Shown here piece after piece: positions 1 through 9,300 of a stretch of DNA of 64,000 bases. The position numbers were made by a program, and so were the translations under genes. The notes beneath the pieces are model-generated. The model was not told the origin of the DNA, did not search any database, and was given only the letters and a program-made list of their open reading frames with translations. Within the stretch, counting starts at the first letter, position 1, and each line of letters opens with the position of its first letter. Source of the DNA: Pseudomonas protegens CHA0 (lineage in GTDB: Bacteria > Pseudomonadota > Gammaproteobacteria > Pseudomonadales > Pseudomonadaceae); assembly GCF_000397205.1 (NCBI RefSeq), contig NC_021237.1, positions 1,179,001 through 1,243,000 of the forward strand, read 5' to 3'.

Positions 1-142
1 CCACGGCGCCAATCAGGAAAATGAAGTCCTTGGACTGTGAGTCGAAGGTCGAGGCGGGCAGCAACAAGGCCATGCCCATCAGCAAACTCGAGTAGAACAG
101 CCAACCGGCGGCCTGAAGCAGGCCGTGCTTTAGCCTGTGCAT
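1..142 (-). CDS. alg8: Alginate biosynthesis glycosyltransferase Alg8, N-terminal fragment
   Basis: Only the first 47 codons are inside the window; the gene continues past the left edge. The start ATG is at 142-140. The peptide begins [20 protein letters not shown], a first membrane segment typical of Alg8, followed by a short periplasmic-type loop and the start of a second hydrophobic segment. Alg8 is the inner-membrane glycosyltransferase that polymerises mannuronate from GDP-mannuronic acid, the product of AlgD. It lies directly downstream of algD on the same strand, as in the conserved alginate operon. The gap to algD is 142 bp and carries a REP pair. Identity rests on this N-terminus and on the operon position. 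Confidence 0.88.
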   Translation of the reverse strand, partial: MHRLKHGLLQAAGWLFYSSLLMGMALLLPASTFDSQSKDFIFLIGAV

Positions 143-227
143 AATCTGCGTCCATCAAGGTCTCGGGCGAGCCTGTGGGGTGGCCCGAGGGGGGTTAAGG
201 CAGGCATGGAGATCTGGGAGGGCCAGA

Positions 228-280
228 TCGCTGGCCAGCCAGCTCCTACGGGGATGGGGTAGGAGCCGGCTGGCTGGCGA
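228..280. repeat. REP-type inverted pair between algD and alg8
   Basis: Two arms in opposite orientation, ctggccagccagctcctac and gtaggagccggctggctggc, are separated by about 10 bases. This is the Pseudomonas REP/BIME layout seen seven more times in this window. It lies inside the alginate operon, so a hairpin here could affect relative expression of algD and alg8; that effect is inference. Confidence 0.85.
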
Positions 281-284
281 ACCC

Positions 285-1601
285 TTACCAGCAGATCCCT
301 TCGGTACGGCCTTTGCTGCAGGTAGCCTTGGACATGAAGCCCACCAGGTCGATGACCTGCTTGCCGTGGGGCACGTCTTCGGCCAGGGCGCGGAACTTCT
401 CGTCGCGGTTGCCGAGAATGATCACGTCGGAGTTGCCGATTACCGCGTCGAAGTCCGAGTTGAGCAGGGACGAAACGTGGGGGATCTTCGACTCGATGTA
501 GTCCTTGTTGGCGCCGTGAACCCGGGCGTACTCGACGTTGCTGTCGTAGATGCTCAGGTCGAAGCCCTTGCCGATGAGCATTTCCGCCAGTTCCACCAGC
601 GGGCTCTCGCGCAGGTCGTCGGTGCCGGCCTTGAAGCTCAGGCCCAGCAGGGCGACCTTGCGCTTGTCATGGCTGGAAACGATGTCGAAGGCGTTCTGCA
701 CCTGGGATTCATTGCTGCGCATCAGCGAGTTGAGAAGGGGCGCCTCAATGTCCAGGGAGCCGGCGCGGTAGGTCAGGGCGCGCACGTCCTTGGGCAGGCA
801 CGAGCCGCCGAAGGCGAAGCCCGGGCGCATGTAGTACTGGGACAGGTTGAGGGTCTTGTCCTGGCAGACCACGTCCATCACTTCACGGCCGTCCACGCCC
901 ACCGCCTTGGCGATGTTGCCGATCTCGTTGGCAAAGGTGACCTTGGTGGCGTGCCAGACGTTGCAGGTGTACTTGATCATCTCGGCGACTTCGATGTCCT
1001 TGCGGATGATCGGTGCATCGAGCTCTTCGTACAGCGCTTGCAGCACATCACCGGAGGCCTGGTCGAACTGGCCGATCACGGTCATGGGCGGGAAGTCGTA
1101 GTCCTTGATCGCGGTGCTTTCACGCAGGAACTCGGGGTTCACCGCGACGCCGAAATCCACCCCGGCCTTCTTGCCCGAGCAGTCTTCGAGGATCGGGATC
1201 ACCACGTTCTTCACGGTGCCCGGCAGCACGGTGCTGCGCACCACGATGGTGTGGCGGGTGGCCTTGTCGCGCAGGACGAAACCGATCTCGCGGCACACCG
1301 ATTCGATGTAGTCCAGTTCCAGGTCGCCGTTCTTCTTGCTCGGGGTACCGACGCAGATCATCGACAGGTCGGTATCGCGAATGGCCTCGGCGAAGTTGGT
1401 GGTGCCACGCAGACGAGCGGTCTGGATTCCTTGCGCCAGAAGTTCGCCCAGGCCCGGTTCGACGATCGGCGACTTGCCGGCGTTGATCAGGTCGATCTTG
1501 TCTTTGGAGATATCTACGCCAACCACTTCATGGCCCCGTGCGGACAGGCAACCGGCACATACTGCACCGACGTAACCCAAACCAAATATGCTGATGCGCA
1601 T
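285..1601 (-). CDS. algD: GDP-mannose 6-dehydrogenase AlgD
   Basis: This enzyme oxidises GDP-mannose to GDP-mannuronic acid in two NAD-dependent steps and is the committing enzyme of alginate synthesis in the cytoplasm. The protein is 438 residues, close to the usual 436-438. It opens with the NAD-binding motif GLGYVG (residues 7-12), and the UDP/GDP-sugar dehydrogenase catalytic cysteine lies in GGSCLPKD near residue 268. I chose the ATG at 1601 because AGAGGTAA sits 7-8 bases upstream and the protein then starts exactly at the Rossmann strand. A GTG at 1625 would add eight residues and lacks such a site. It is first in the alginate operon, followed by alg8, and has an 813-bp upstream control region. 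Confidence 0.97.
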   Translation of the reverse strand: MRISIFGLGYVGAVCAGCLSARGHEVVGVDISKDKIDLINAGKSPIVEPGLGELLAQGIQTARLRGTTNFAEAIRDTDLSMICVGTPSKKNGDLELDYIESVCREIGFVLRDKATRHTIVVRSTVLPGTVKNVVIPILEDCSGKKAGVDFGVAVNPEFLRESTAIKDYDFPPMTVIGQFDQASGDVLQALYEELDAPIIRKDIEVAEMIKYTCNVWHATKVTFANEIGNIAKAVGVDGREVMDVVCQDKTLNLSQYYMRPGFAFGGSCLPKDVRALTYRAGSLDIEAPLLNSLMRSNESQVQNAFDIVSSHDKRKVALLGLSFKAGTDDLRESPLVELAEMLIGKGFDLSIYDSNVEYARVHGANKDYIESKIPHVSSLLNSDFDAVIGNSDVIILGNRDEKFRALAEDVPHGKQVIDLVGFMSKATCSKGRTEGICW

Positions 1602-1695
1602 CGCATTTACCTCTGTGTTATTCACGCCATTAGATGGCCGGAGTTAATGTTTGCCAGCTGTTGTTGCGCACTCGGAAGTCCAGCGAAGTACGCTG

Positions 1696-1724
1696 TAGTA
1701 CCGTGTGCAGGCAGACTAAGTTCC
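1696..1724 (-). promoter_or_regulatory. Candidate AlgU (sigma-22) promoter of algD
   Basis: On the minus strand GGAACTT (1724-1718) is followed after 17 bases by TACTA (1700-1696). The AlgU/RpoE-type consensus is GAACTT-N16/17-TCnnA, so the -35 is perfect and the -10 partial. It would give a leader of roughly 90 bases. This is shorter than the long algD leader known from P. aeruginosa, so the assignment is tentative. Confidence 0.5.
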
Positions 1725-2158
1725 GAGTGACTAAATAAATGCACTCAAGTTGTGCGCAACCGATCCATGTTGTTTTGACTTGCCCTTGAATGTTGCCGGC
1801 GGCTCCTGCTGCAGGTCCCTCGAGAAAAACCATCCGCGTTCCTGTGGATGGCTGGATGCCACGTAGTACGGGCTCTCCAGTTGTTTTCGGGGGCCTTGAA
1901 GGCCAGCTGTTCCTTGGCTCGTTAGGGGATAGTTGAGGTGCCTTATCTCCGTTTGTTTACCCTTTAGTTCAAGTTTGTGACTCGTTGGTCAAATCAATGT
2001 TGCAACTTGATTAGTTCCTCGTGAGTCCGTGTAAGTCATCTCCTACAACCTCGTTGAGAATCGTTACCGGTGGTATGAGCGGTGTCTGAAGGCATAGTTC
2101 CTGCCCGCTCATCCTGTTTTTCGAAATTTCTTGAAATATTGAGAAAGATGGCACTGCT

Positions 2159-2186
2159 CTCAAACTGATAGCACTAACGGTTTGAG
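2159..2186. repeat. Dyad CTCAAAC / GTTTGAG upstream of algD
   Basis: A perfect 7-base inverted repeat (2159-2165 and 2180-2186) with a 14-base centre. Its size and position fit a protein-binding dyad or small hairpin in the algD control region. The binding partner is unknown. Confidence 0.4.
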
Positions 2187-2224
2187 CCTTTAGTTATGGG
2201 GAGTTGAAGCGAGGGGATATTTTT

Positions 2225-2259
2225 GTGCCACTACCGAATAAAAAAAGTGGTGCCACTAC
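2225..2259. repeat. Direct repeat GTGCCACTAC, two copies 25 bp apart
   Basis: GTGCCACTAC occurs at 2225-2234 and again at 2250-2259, each followed by an A-rich run. The 25-bp spacing is between two and two and a half helical turns. The reverse complement contains TGGCA, a core shared with some AmrZ-type sites, but I cannot assign a regulator. Confidence 0.45.
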
Positions 2260-2414
2260 TGAAAAAAATCAGGGCTGTCGAGTGAAATAAAAGTTAGGCA
2301 AAACGCTGAAAGTTCTATGGCGCCAGAAAATTGGCTTATTAAAGGCGGGGAATGTGCGGATGATCACATTCTGGCGCGCTCGCCGGTTGGAAGGGAGCGC
2401 GGCAGGGGAACGCT

Positions 2415-3194
2415 TTATTCCGGTGCGTGGTCGCGCAGGAATACCAGGGTGTCGGCTTTGGACTGCTCCGCGCTGAAGCGGTAGCCCTGGACGTCGAATT
2501 GCTTGAGCTGAGCGGGGTCGTTGATGCGCTCCTGGATGACGAAGCGGCTCATCAGGCCACGGGCTTTCTTGGCATAGAAACTGATGATCTTGTACTGGCC
2601 GTTCTTCAGGTCCTTGAACTCGGTATTGATGATCCGCGCGTTCAGGGCCGTGCGCTTGACCGCCGAGAAGTACTCGTTGGAAGCCAGGTTCAGCAGCAGG
2701 TCGTCACCTTGCTCGGCCAGAGCCTCGTTGAGCCATTCGCTGATGCGGGTGCCCCAGAAGGCGTACAGGTCCTTGCCCCGGGCGTTGGCCAGCTTGGTGC
2801 CCATTTCCAGGCGATAGGGCTGCATCAGGTCCAGGGGGCGCAGCAGGCCGTACAGGCCGGAAAGCATGCGCAGGTGTTGCTGGGCGTAGTCGAAATCCGC
2901 CTCGCTGAGGGTTTCGGCGTTGAGCCCGGTATAGACGTCGCCCTTGAACGCCAGCAGCGCCTGCTTGGCGTTGTCTGGAGTGAAGGCCGGGGTCCAGCTA
3001 CCGAAGCGCGCGGCGTTGAGCCCGCCGATCTTGTCGGATACGTGCATCAGCTCGCTGATCTGCGCCGGGGTCAGTTCCCGCAGTTGCTGGATCAGTTCCT
3101 GGGAGTGGTCGAGGTATTGCGGCTGGGTGAAGCGCTGGGTAACCGGCGGTGTTTCGTAATCGAGGGTCTTGGCGGGTGAAATCACCATCAGCAT
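2415..3194 (-). CDS. yaaA: Peroxide stress protein YaaA (UPF0246/DUF328)
   Basis: 259 residues, the usual length for the family, beginning with the signature [11 protein letters not shown]. YaaA lowers free intracellular iron during hydrogen peroxide stress in E. coli and has a DNA-binding fold; the molecular mechanism is not settled. Conserved family segments are visible, including the [11 protein letters not shown] motif in the middle and [11 protein letters not shown] further on. It is a cytoplasmic protein with no signal or membrane segment. It stands alone, convergent to nothing, with the algD control region downstream and a REP pair upstream. Regulation is not evident from the sequence. 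Confidence 0.93.
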   Translation of the reverse strand: MLMVISPAKTLDYETPPVTQRFTQPQYLDHSQELIQQLRELTPAQISELMHVSDKIGGLNAARFGSWTPAFTPDNAKQALLAFKGDVYTGLNAETLSEADFDYAQQHLRMLSGLYGLLRPLDLMQPYRLEMGTKLANARGKDLYAFWGTRISEWLNEALAEQGDDLLLNLASNEYFSAVKRTALNARIINTEFKDLKNGQYKIISFYAKKARGLMSRFVIQERINDPAQLKQFDVQGYRFSAEQSKADTLVFLRDHAPE

Positions 3195-3285
3195 GGGGTC
3201 GTCTCCTTTTGGCGTCGGGGGATTCTAGGGGCTCGGGCGCCCGGACTCCACCTATGATGGCGATAGTCATGACCGCTGATCGCGG

Positions 3286-3339
3286 TTCGCCGGCAAGCCG
3301 GCTCCCGCACGAGCCTGTAGGAGCCGGCTTGCCGGCGAA
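3286..3339. repeat. REP-type inverted pair
   Basis: ttcgccggcaagccggctcc and its mirror ggagccggcttgccggcgaa face each other across about 14 bases between yaaA and the deacetylase gene. Same family as the pairs at 51118 and 52723. Confidence 0.88.
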
Positions 3340-3405
3340 GGGGCCCTGATTCCTGGCACAGATCGGCTATAGTGCGGCGCGGGTTTTGTTCTGGAGGCAT
3401 CCCTT

Positions 3406-4530
3406 TTGCGTATCGCGTTTCTCTTCTCGGCCTGGCTTCTGAGTTTCAGCGTGCTGGCAGCGCCCAATGATGTGGCGACCCTGGACCGCAGCACCTGGCC
3501 GGAAAAGCTCGACAATCCGACCCTGTTCGACGTCGCCTCGCGGGCCGAGATCCTCTCCTTCGCTCGCGCCTTGCTGATCAGCGAAGCCTGGGACGAAGCC
3601 TCGATGAAGCAGCGCCTGGGCCTGCGGATGATCAATATGGAGGCGATCTTTGAGCTGCGCGAGCATCTGTGGCAGCGCCTGCTGGATAACTACAACTTCG
3701 CCCAGCAGAGCTGCGACCAGGACGCGTCCTTCTGTTACCTGGTGGAAAACATGCAGCAGTTGCGCAAGCAGGCCGGCAAGTTCCATCTGGCGCAGGACTC
3801 CTACTACGCGCGCTGGGGCGAGCCGAGCCGGACCTTCCACGAGCAGTACCTGGACGAATTGCTGCGCAAGGCCGCGCTGTCACCGCAGACCAGCAGCGAA
3901 GTGCTGCGCTTTGGCGACTACGAGCGCAATGGCGACGAGCTCAATGACCGGCTGTTTCTGCTGACCTTCGACAGCGCCGCCAACCTGGCGCCGGACAACA
4001 CGCCCTGGCTCACCAACTACCTGCGCAAGGCCAACCTCAGCGGCACCTTCTTCGTTCTTGGCAACGATATCCAGAACCGTCTCGACAAGGCTTCGGTGGC
4101 CAGCCTGCAATCCCTGTATTCCCGGCAGTGCGTTGGGGTCCAGGGGTGGGAATTCCGTTCCCACAGCCATTGGCAGGACTGGCAGTACTCGATCCAGCGC
4201 AGCGCCGACCTGGTGAAAAGCAAGCTGCCGGAAAACTACGTGCCGCTGTTCCGCCCGCCCTATGGCCAGCGTCGCGCCGACGCCCAGGGCTTCTTCAATG
4301 CCCAGGGCATGCAGGTGGCGCTATGGGACATCGACGCCCAGGATGGCGCCGGCAAGCTCAAGGCCGAGGACAGCGGGCAAAGAGTGTTGACCTTGATGCT
4401 GCTGTGGCGACGCGGGGTGATCGCCTTCAATGCCAAGCAGGATGGGGTCAAGAGCAGCCTGCCCTGGTTGCTGGCCCAGACCGCGCAGAGCGGCATCGGT
4501 TGGGAAGACTGCCAGGATGCATTTCGCTGA
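3406..4530 (+). CDS. Secreted polysaccharide deacetylase-family (NodB-fold) protein with altered motifs
   Basis: 374 residues starting at a TTG codon: GGAGG at 3393-3397 is 8 bases upstream, and the protein then begins with a clear signal peptide (MRIAFLFSAWLLSFSVLA, cut before APND). So it is exported to the periplasm. An N-terminal helical region of about 170 residues precedes a NodB-like domain (about 180-340). Motif 1 reads LTFDSAA instead of TFDDG, so the second, metal-binding Asp is lost. Motif 2 reads HSHWQ and lacks the second His of H-S/T-x-x-H. Motif 3, RPPYG, is intact. The fold is therefore recognisable but canonical zinc-dependent deacetylase activity is doubtful. A TATAGT -10-like box lies about 30 bases upstream. 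No operon partner is evident; the PhoH-like gene follows after 346 bp. Confidence 0.8.
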   Translation: MRIAFLFSAWLLSFSVLAAPNDVATLDRSTWPEKLDNPTLFDVASRAEILSFARALLISEAWDEASMKQRLGLRMINMEAIFELREHLWQRLLDNYNFAQQSCDQDASFCYLVENMQQLRKQAGKFHLAQDSYYARWGEPSRTFHEQYLDELLRKAALSPQTSSEVLRFGDYERNGDELNDRLFLLTFDSAANLAPDNTPWLTNYLRKANLSGTFFVLGNDIQNRLDKASVASLQSLYSRQCVGVQGWEFRSHSHWQDWQYSIQRSADLVKSKLPENYVPLFRPPYGQRRADAQGFFNAQGMQVALWDIDAQDGAGKLKAEDSGQRVLTLMLLWRRGVIAFNAKQDGVKSSLPWLLAQTAQSGIGWEDCQDAFR

Positions 4531-4876
4531 AACGAAACAGCCTGCGCAAACAGGGAGAAATGGCGGCTGAAGAGGGGAAAAATAGCGGGATTTCGAGGCA
4601 GGCGGACTTCCGACTTTAACGGTGCCCGGGCCACTCGCCAAGGGCTATTCGTCACTCTGCAAAATAAACATCAAAAAAGCGTCAAAGTGCTTTTTCCTGT
4701 CACGGCTTTTGGAGTATTACGAACTCAGACCGCCGAAACCTGCGACACAGGTGGCGTCTCCCAAGACTCCTTGTGTGTGCAGGTCACCTGAACCCCCGCG
4801 GGTGAATTCGGTGGCCCTTCGAGGCGCGATACCCCATGGTATTGCGTCGACTGGCTCCCACATAAGGTGACCGAGT
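4531..4876. other. Long leader region of the PIN-PhoH gene
   Basis: 346 bp without a convincing gene. The left part is AT-rich (4655-4720). The right part (4740-4875) holds several hairpin-forming segments: CAGGT/ACCTG near 4780, the palindrome CCCGCGGG at 4795-4802, and GCGATACC-CCAT-GGTATTGC at about 4827-4846. It may be a structured 5' leader. No known riboswitch family was recognised. Confidence 0.5.
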
Positions 4877-6271
4877 ATGGATGACCACGGACGTAGCTCT
4901 TCTTCCAACCAGCCAATCCTTTATGTACTCGATACCAATGTATTGATTCACGATCCAAACGCCTTACTGAATTTCGAAGAACACCACGTCGCCATCCCCA
5001 TGACCGTCCTCGAAGAGCTGGACAAGCTCAAGAGCGGGCATCACAGCGTGGCCGCCGAATGCCGCCAGGCCATCCGCCTGATCGACAAGACCCTGGGTGA
5101 AGCCTCACCCGAGGACGTCGAGCTGGGCGTACCGATCCAGCGTGGCAAGAGCGGGCCCAAGGGCTTGCTGTCGATCCTCATGAGCAAGCGCAACGAGCCC
5201 ACCAGCCTGTTGCCGGACAACCTCAACGACAACATCATCATCAACCAGCTGATCGACCTGCACGCGCGCAACAAGGACCTGCCCGTGGTGCTGGTGACCA
5301 AAGACATCAACATGCGCCTCAAGGCGCGGGCCTGCGGGATCGCCGCCGAGGACTACAGCACCGACCAGCTGGTGGACGATGTTTCCCTGCTGCCCAATGG
5401 TTTCCACAACATGAGCGGCTCGTTCTGGGACCGCGTAAGCAAGGTGGAAACCCGCCAGGACCATGGCCGTACCTGGCACCAGGTGCAGTTGATCGACAAC
5501 CTGCCGGCGGTGCACATCAATGAATTCATCATCGACGAACAGGGCTTTGTCGGCTGGATCAAGGAAATCCGCGCCGATGTGCTGCTGATCCTCGACCTGC
5601 ATCAGGAGCCCCTGTTGCACCAGGAGGCCTGGGGCCTGAAACCGCGGGACATCTACCAGGGCCTGGCGCTGTACGCGCTGCTCGATCCGGATATCCACCT
5701 GGTCAACCTGTCCGGCGCCGCGGGCTCGGGCAAGACCATCCTGGCCCTGGCCGCCGCTATCGAGCAGACCATGGTCAGCAAGCGCTACCGGCGCATCATC
5801 GCCACCCGCAGCGTGCAGGGGCTGGACCAGGAGATCGGCTTCCTGCCCGGCACCGAGGCGGAGAAGATGGAACCCTGGCTGGGCGCCATCACCGACAACC
5901 TCGAAGCCCTGCACATGGATGACGAGAACACCCACGGCAGCGTCGACTACATCCTCAGCAAGGTGCCGTTGCAGTTCAAATCCCTGAACTACATCCGCGG
6001 CCGCAGCTTCCAGCAGAGCCTGATCCTGATCGACGAATGCCAGAACCTTACCCCGCACCAGATGAAGACCATCATCACCCGTGCCGGCGCCGGTTCCAAA
6101 GTGGTGTGCCTGGGCAACCTGGCACAGATCGATACCCCCTACCTGTCGGCCACCAGTTCTGGCCTGACCTACCTCACCGAACGTTTCAAGGACTTCCCCA
6201 ACGGCGTGCACATCACCCTGCAAGGGGTACCGCGCTCGATCCTGGCGGAATACGCCGAAAGCCATTTGTAA
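4877..6271 (+). CDS. PIN domain-PhoH family ATPase (PhoH2/YlaK type)
   Basis: 464 residues with two domains. Residues about 13-150 form a PIN-type ribonuclease domain with LDTNVLIHDP. From about 240 onward lies a PhoH P-loop ATPase with Walker A GAAGSGKT (about 280-287) and Walker B LILIDECQ (about 380-388). Fusions of this kind (PhoH2) have been shown to couple RNA unwinding to cleavage in mycobacteria; the role in Pseudomonas is not established. The start ATG at 4877 has AAGGTGA upstream. The protein is cytoplasmic. It ends against a perfect 12-bp hairpin shared with the converging efflux gene and has a long leader upstream, which suggests post-transcriptional control (inference). Confidence 0.92.
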   Translation: MDDHGRSSSSNQPILYVLDTNVLIHDPNALLNFEEHHVAIPMTVLEELDKLKSGHHSVAAECRQAIRLIDKTLGEASPEDVELGVPIQRGKSGPKGLLSILMSKRNEPTSLLPDNLNDNIIINQLIDLHARNKDLPVVLVTKDINMRLKARACGIAAEDYSTDQLVDDVSLLPNGFHNMSGSFWDRVSKVETRQDHGRTWHQVQLIDNLPAVHINEFIIDEQGFVGWIKEIRADVLLILDLHQEPLLHQEAWGLKPRDIYQGLALYALLDPDIHLVNLSGAAGSGKTILALAAAIEQTMVSKRYRRIIATRSVQGLDQEIGFLPGTEAEKMEPWLGAITDNLEALHMDDENTHGSVDYILSKVPLQFKSLNYIRGRSFQQSLILIDECQNLTPHQMKTIITRAGAGSKVVCLGNLAQIDTPYLSATSSGLTYLTERFKDFPNGVHITLQGVPRSILAEYAESHL

Positions 6272-6287
6272 CCTCACCCTGGAACAC

Positions 6288-6313
6288 AACGGGCGGCCCT
6301 TGGGCCGCCCGTT
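6288..6313. terminator. Bidirectional hairpin between converging genes
   Basis: AACGGGCGGCCC (6288-6299) and GGGCCGCCCGTT (6302-6313) form a perfect 12-bp stem with a two-base gap, placed between the 3' ends of the PhoH-like gene and the RND pump gene. There is no long T run, so termination may be weak. Confidence 0.65.
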
Positions 6314-6330
6314 GCACTTCTGGCGCAGGC

Positions 6331-9300
6331 TCAGGCCAGTTGCTGCAGTTCCTCCAGCTCGCTGGAGCGACTGTGGGTGCGTGCCATCAGGCTGTAGATC
6401 GACGGCAGCACGAACAGGGTGAACAGGGTGCCCACCAGCATGCCGATGACGATCACCAGCCCCAGGCCGAAACGGCTGCTGGCGCCGGCGCCGGAAGAAA
6501 ACAGCAGCGGCACCAGCCCCACCACCATGGCGGCGGTGGTCATGAGGATCGGCCGCAGGCGGATCCGTGCCGCGCGGATAATCGCCTGGGCCGCAGTGCA
6601 GCCCAGGGACGCGCGCAGTTCATTGGCGAACTCCACCATCAGGATGCCGTGCTTGCTGATGAGGCCGATCAGGGTCACCAGGCCGATCTGCGTGTAGATA
6701 TTGATGGTCGCCAGCCCCAGCGCCAGGGGAATCAGCGCGCCACAGATCGACAGCGGCACGGTGATCAGGATGATCAGCGGGTCGCTCAGGCTTTCGTACT
6801 GCGCGGCCAGCACCATGTAGATCACGATGAGGGCGAACAGGAAAGTCAGCAGCAGGGCATTGCCTTCGTGGATGAACTGCCGCGAATCGGCCTGCCAGTC
6901 ATGGCTGAAACTGGCGGGCAGGGCCTGGCTTTGCTGCTGCAGGAAGGCCACCGCCTGGCCCAGGCTGACCCCCGGGGCGGGGATGCCCTGGAAGGTCGCG
7001 GCATTCTGCTGGTTGAACTGCTTGAGCTTGTTGGGCTGGATGCTGTCATGCAGGCTGACCACGGTGGACAACGGCACCTGGGTGCCGCTGTCGGTCTCCA
7101 CATAGAAGCCGTTGAGGGCCTGGGGCGTCAGGCGCTGGGCCGCGGCGCTCTGGGGAATCACGTCGTAGGAGCGGCCTTGCAGGGCGAAGCGGTTGGTGTA
7201 GTTCTCGCCGATCAGCACCGCCAGGGTGGTGCCGATGTCCTGCATGCGGATGCCCAGGCTGTTGGCCTTGCTGCGATCGATGCGCACCTCGGTCACCGGG
7301 TTGTTGAACTCCAGGTCGCTGTCCACCACCGCGAACAGGCCGCTGGCCCGGGCCTGCTGCTTGATCTCTTCCATGGCCTGGAACAGCGAGCGGTAGTCCT
7401 CGGTGCTGCGGATCACCAGTTGCACCGGCAGGCCGCCGGTGGAGGCCGGCAGCGGCGGCAACTGGAAGACGAAGATCGAGTTGCCCTCGACCGCATCGAC
7501 CTCCTGCTGCAACTGCTGCTGGATGCTGGCCGCGCTGCGCTGGCGTTGCGACCACTCGCTGAAGTTGACCCCGGCGAAACTGGCGGCCACGCCGTCGCTG
7601 CCATTGATGATCCAGGTGCTGACGGTTTCCGGCAGGCCCTGGAGGATCGCGTCCAGCTGGTAGGCATAGCGCTCGACATAGTCCAGGTTGGCGTGCTGCG
7701 GCGACTTGATCGCCAGCAGCAGGTTGCCCTGGTCTTCGTTGGGCGCCAGCTCCTTGCTGGCGTGGCCGTAGAGCCACGGCAGGCTGAGCAGCACCAGGGC
7801 GGCAAACGCCAGGACCGCGCCGCGCCAGCGCAGGGAACGCACCAGGCCGTGCTGGTAGAGACGTGCCAGCCAGTGGAAGAACTGCTCGGCCCAGCGGCTC
7901 ATGCGGCCTTCCTGCTGCCCCGCCGGCAGCAGCGTGGCGCACATCACCGGGGTCAGGGTCAGGGCCACTACCCCGGAGATCAGCACCGCGCCGGCCAGGG
8001 TCAGGGCGAACTCCTTGAACAGCGCGCCGGTCAGCCCGCTCATCAGGCCGATGGGCATGTACACCGCAGCCAGGGTGATGGTCATGGCGATCACCGGCGA
8101 GGCGATTTCGCGGGCCCCGACAAAGGCCGCCTGCAACGGCGTGCGACCCTCCTTGAGGTGGCGGTGGATGTTCTCCATGACCACGATGGCATCGTCCACC
8201 ACCAGGCCGATGGCCAGGACCATGGCCAGCAGAGTCAGGAGGTTGATGCTGAAGCCGAACAGGTGCATCAGCGCCAGTGCGCCGACCATCGACAGGGGAA
8301 TGCTGACCACCGGGATCAGCACGCTGCGGGCCGAGCCCAGGCACAGGTAGATGATCGCCACCACGATCAGGATGGCTTCGATCAGGGTTTCGATGACCTC
8401 GATGATCGAGGCCTGGATGAAGTGGGCGGTCTCGAACGCCAGGGCCACCTCCACTCCCGGCGGCAGGGTCTTCTGGATCTCCGGCAGCAGGCGCTTGATG
8501 TCGGCGACGATCAGCAGCGGGTTGCCCTTGGGCGTGGCATACAGGCCCAGGTGCACCGCCGGCTTGCCGTCCATCAGTGCACTGGTTTCATAGGACGCCG
8601 AGCCCAGCTCGACCCGGGCGATGTCCCGCAGGCGCAGGAGGTGGTCGCCACGGTTGCTGATGACCATGTCGCGAAACTCGTCGAGGTTGCTCAGGTCGGT
8701 GTTGACCTGGATCGACGAGATCACGTACTGGCCCTTGATCTGCCCGGGGGCGGCCTGGAAGTTGTTGGCGCGGATCGCCTGTTCCACCTGGGCCGCGCTG
8801 ACGCCGTGGCCGGCCATGCGCTGCGGGTCCAGCCACAGGCGCATGGCCAGGCGCTGGCCGCCGAAGGTCTCGACCTTGGCCACGCCCTCGATGCTGGAAA
8901 ACAGCGGCTGTACCACTCGGCTGAGGTAGTCGCTCAGCGCCGAGGCGGACAGCGAGCGGCTGGCGAAACCGACATAGGCCACGGCGGTGGCGTCCCCGGC
9001 GGAACGCTCGATCACCGGGTCGTAGGCCTGCTCGGGCAGGCGGTACTTGACCTGGTTGACCTTGGCGATCACCTCGCTCAGGGTCTTCGACGAATCCTGG
9101 TTGAGGGCCATGCGCAGGGTGATCAGGCTGCGCCCCTGGACCGAGGACGAGCTGACGTAGTCCACCCCCTCCACGGAGGCCAGGGACTGGTTGATCGGCT
9201 GGGTGACAAAGCCCTGCATCAGCTCAGCCGGCGCCCCGGGGTAGTCGGTGGTGACGCTGATCACCGAGCTTTCCAGCAACGGGTACTGGCGCACCGGCAG

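Larger units (their letters stand above)
1602..2414. other. Long AT-rich control region upstream of algD
   Basis: 813 bp between the divergently placed 5' end of algD and the 3' end of yaaA, clearly richer in A/T than its surroundings. I found no convincing gene. On the minus strand it holds an AlgU-type promoter candidate near 1696-1724, a second GAACTT box at 2310-2315 without a good partner, a dyad at 2159-2186 and two direct repeats at 2225-2259. algD in other pseudomonads is known to have a long upstream region bound by AlgR, AmrZ, AlgB and integration host factor; which of them bind here cannot be read from the sequence. Confidence 0.7.
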
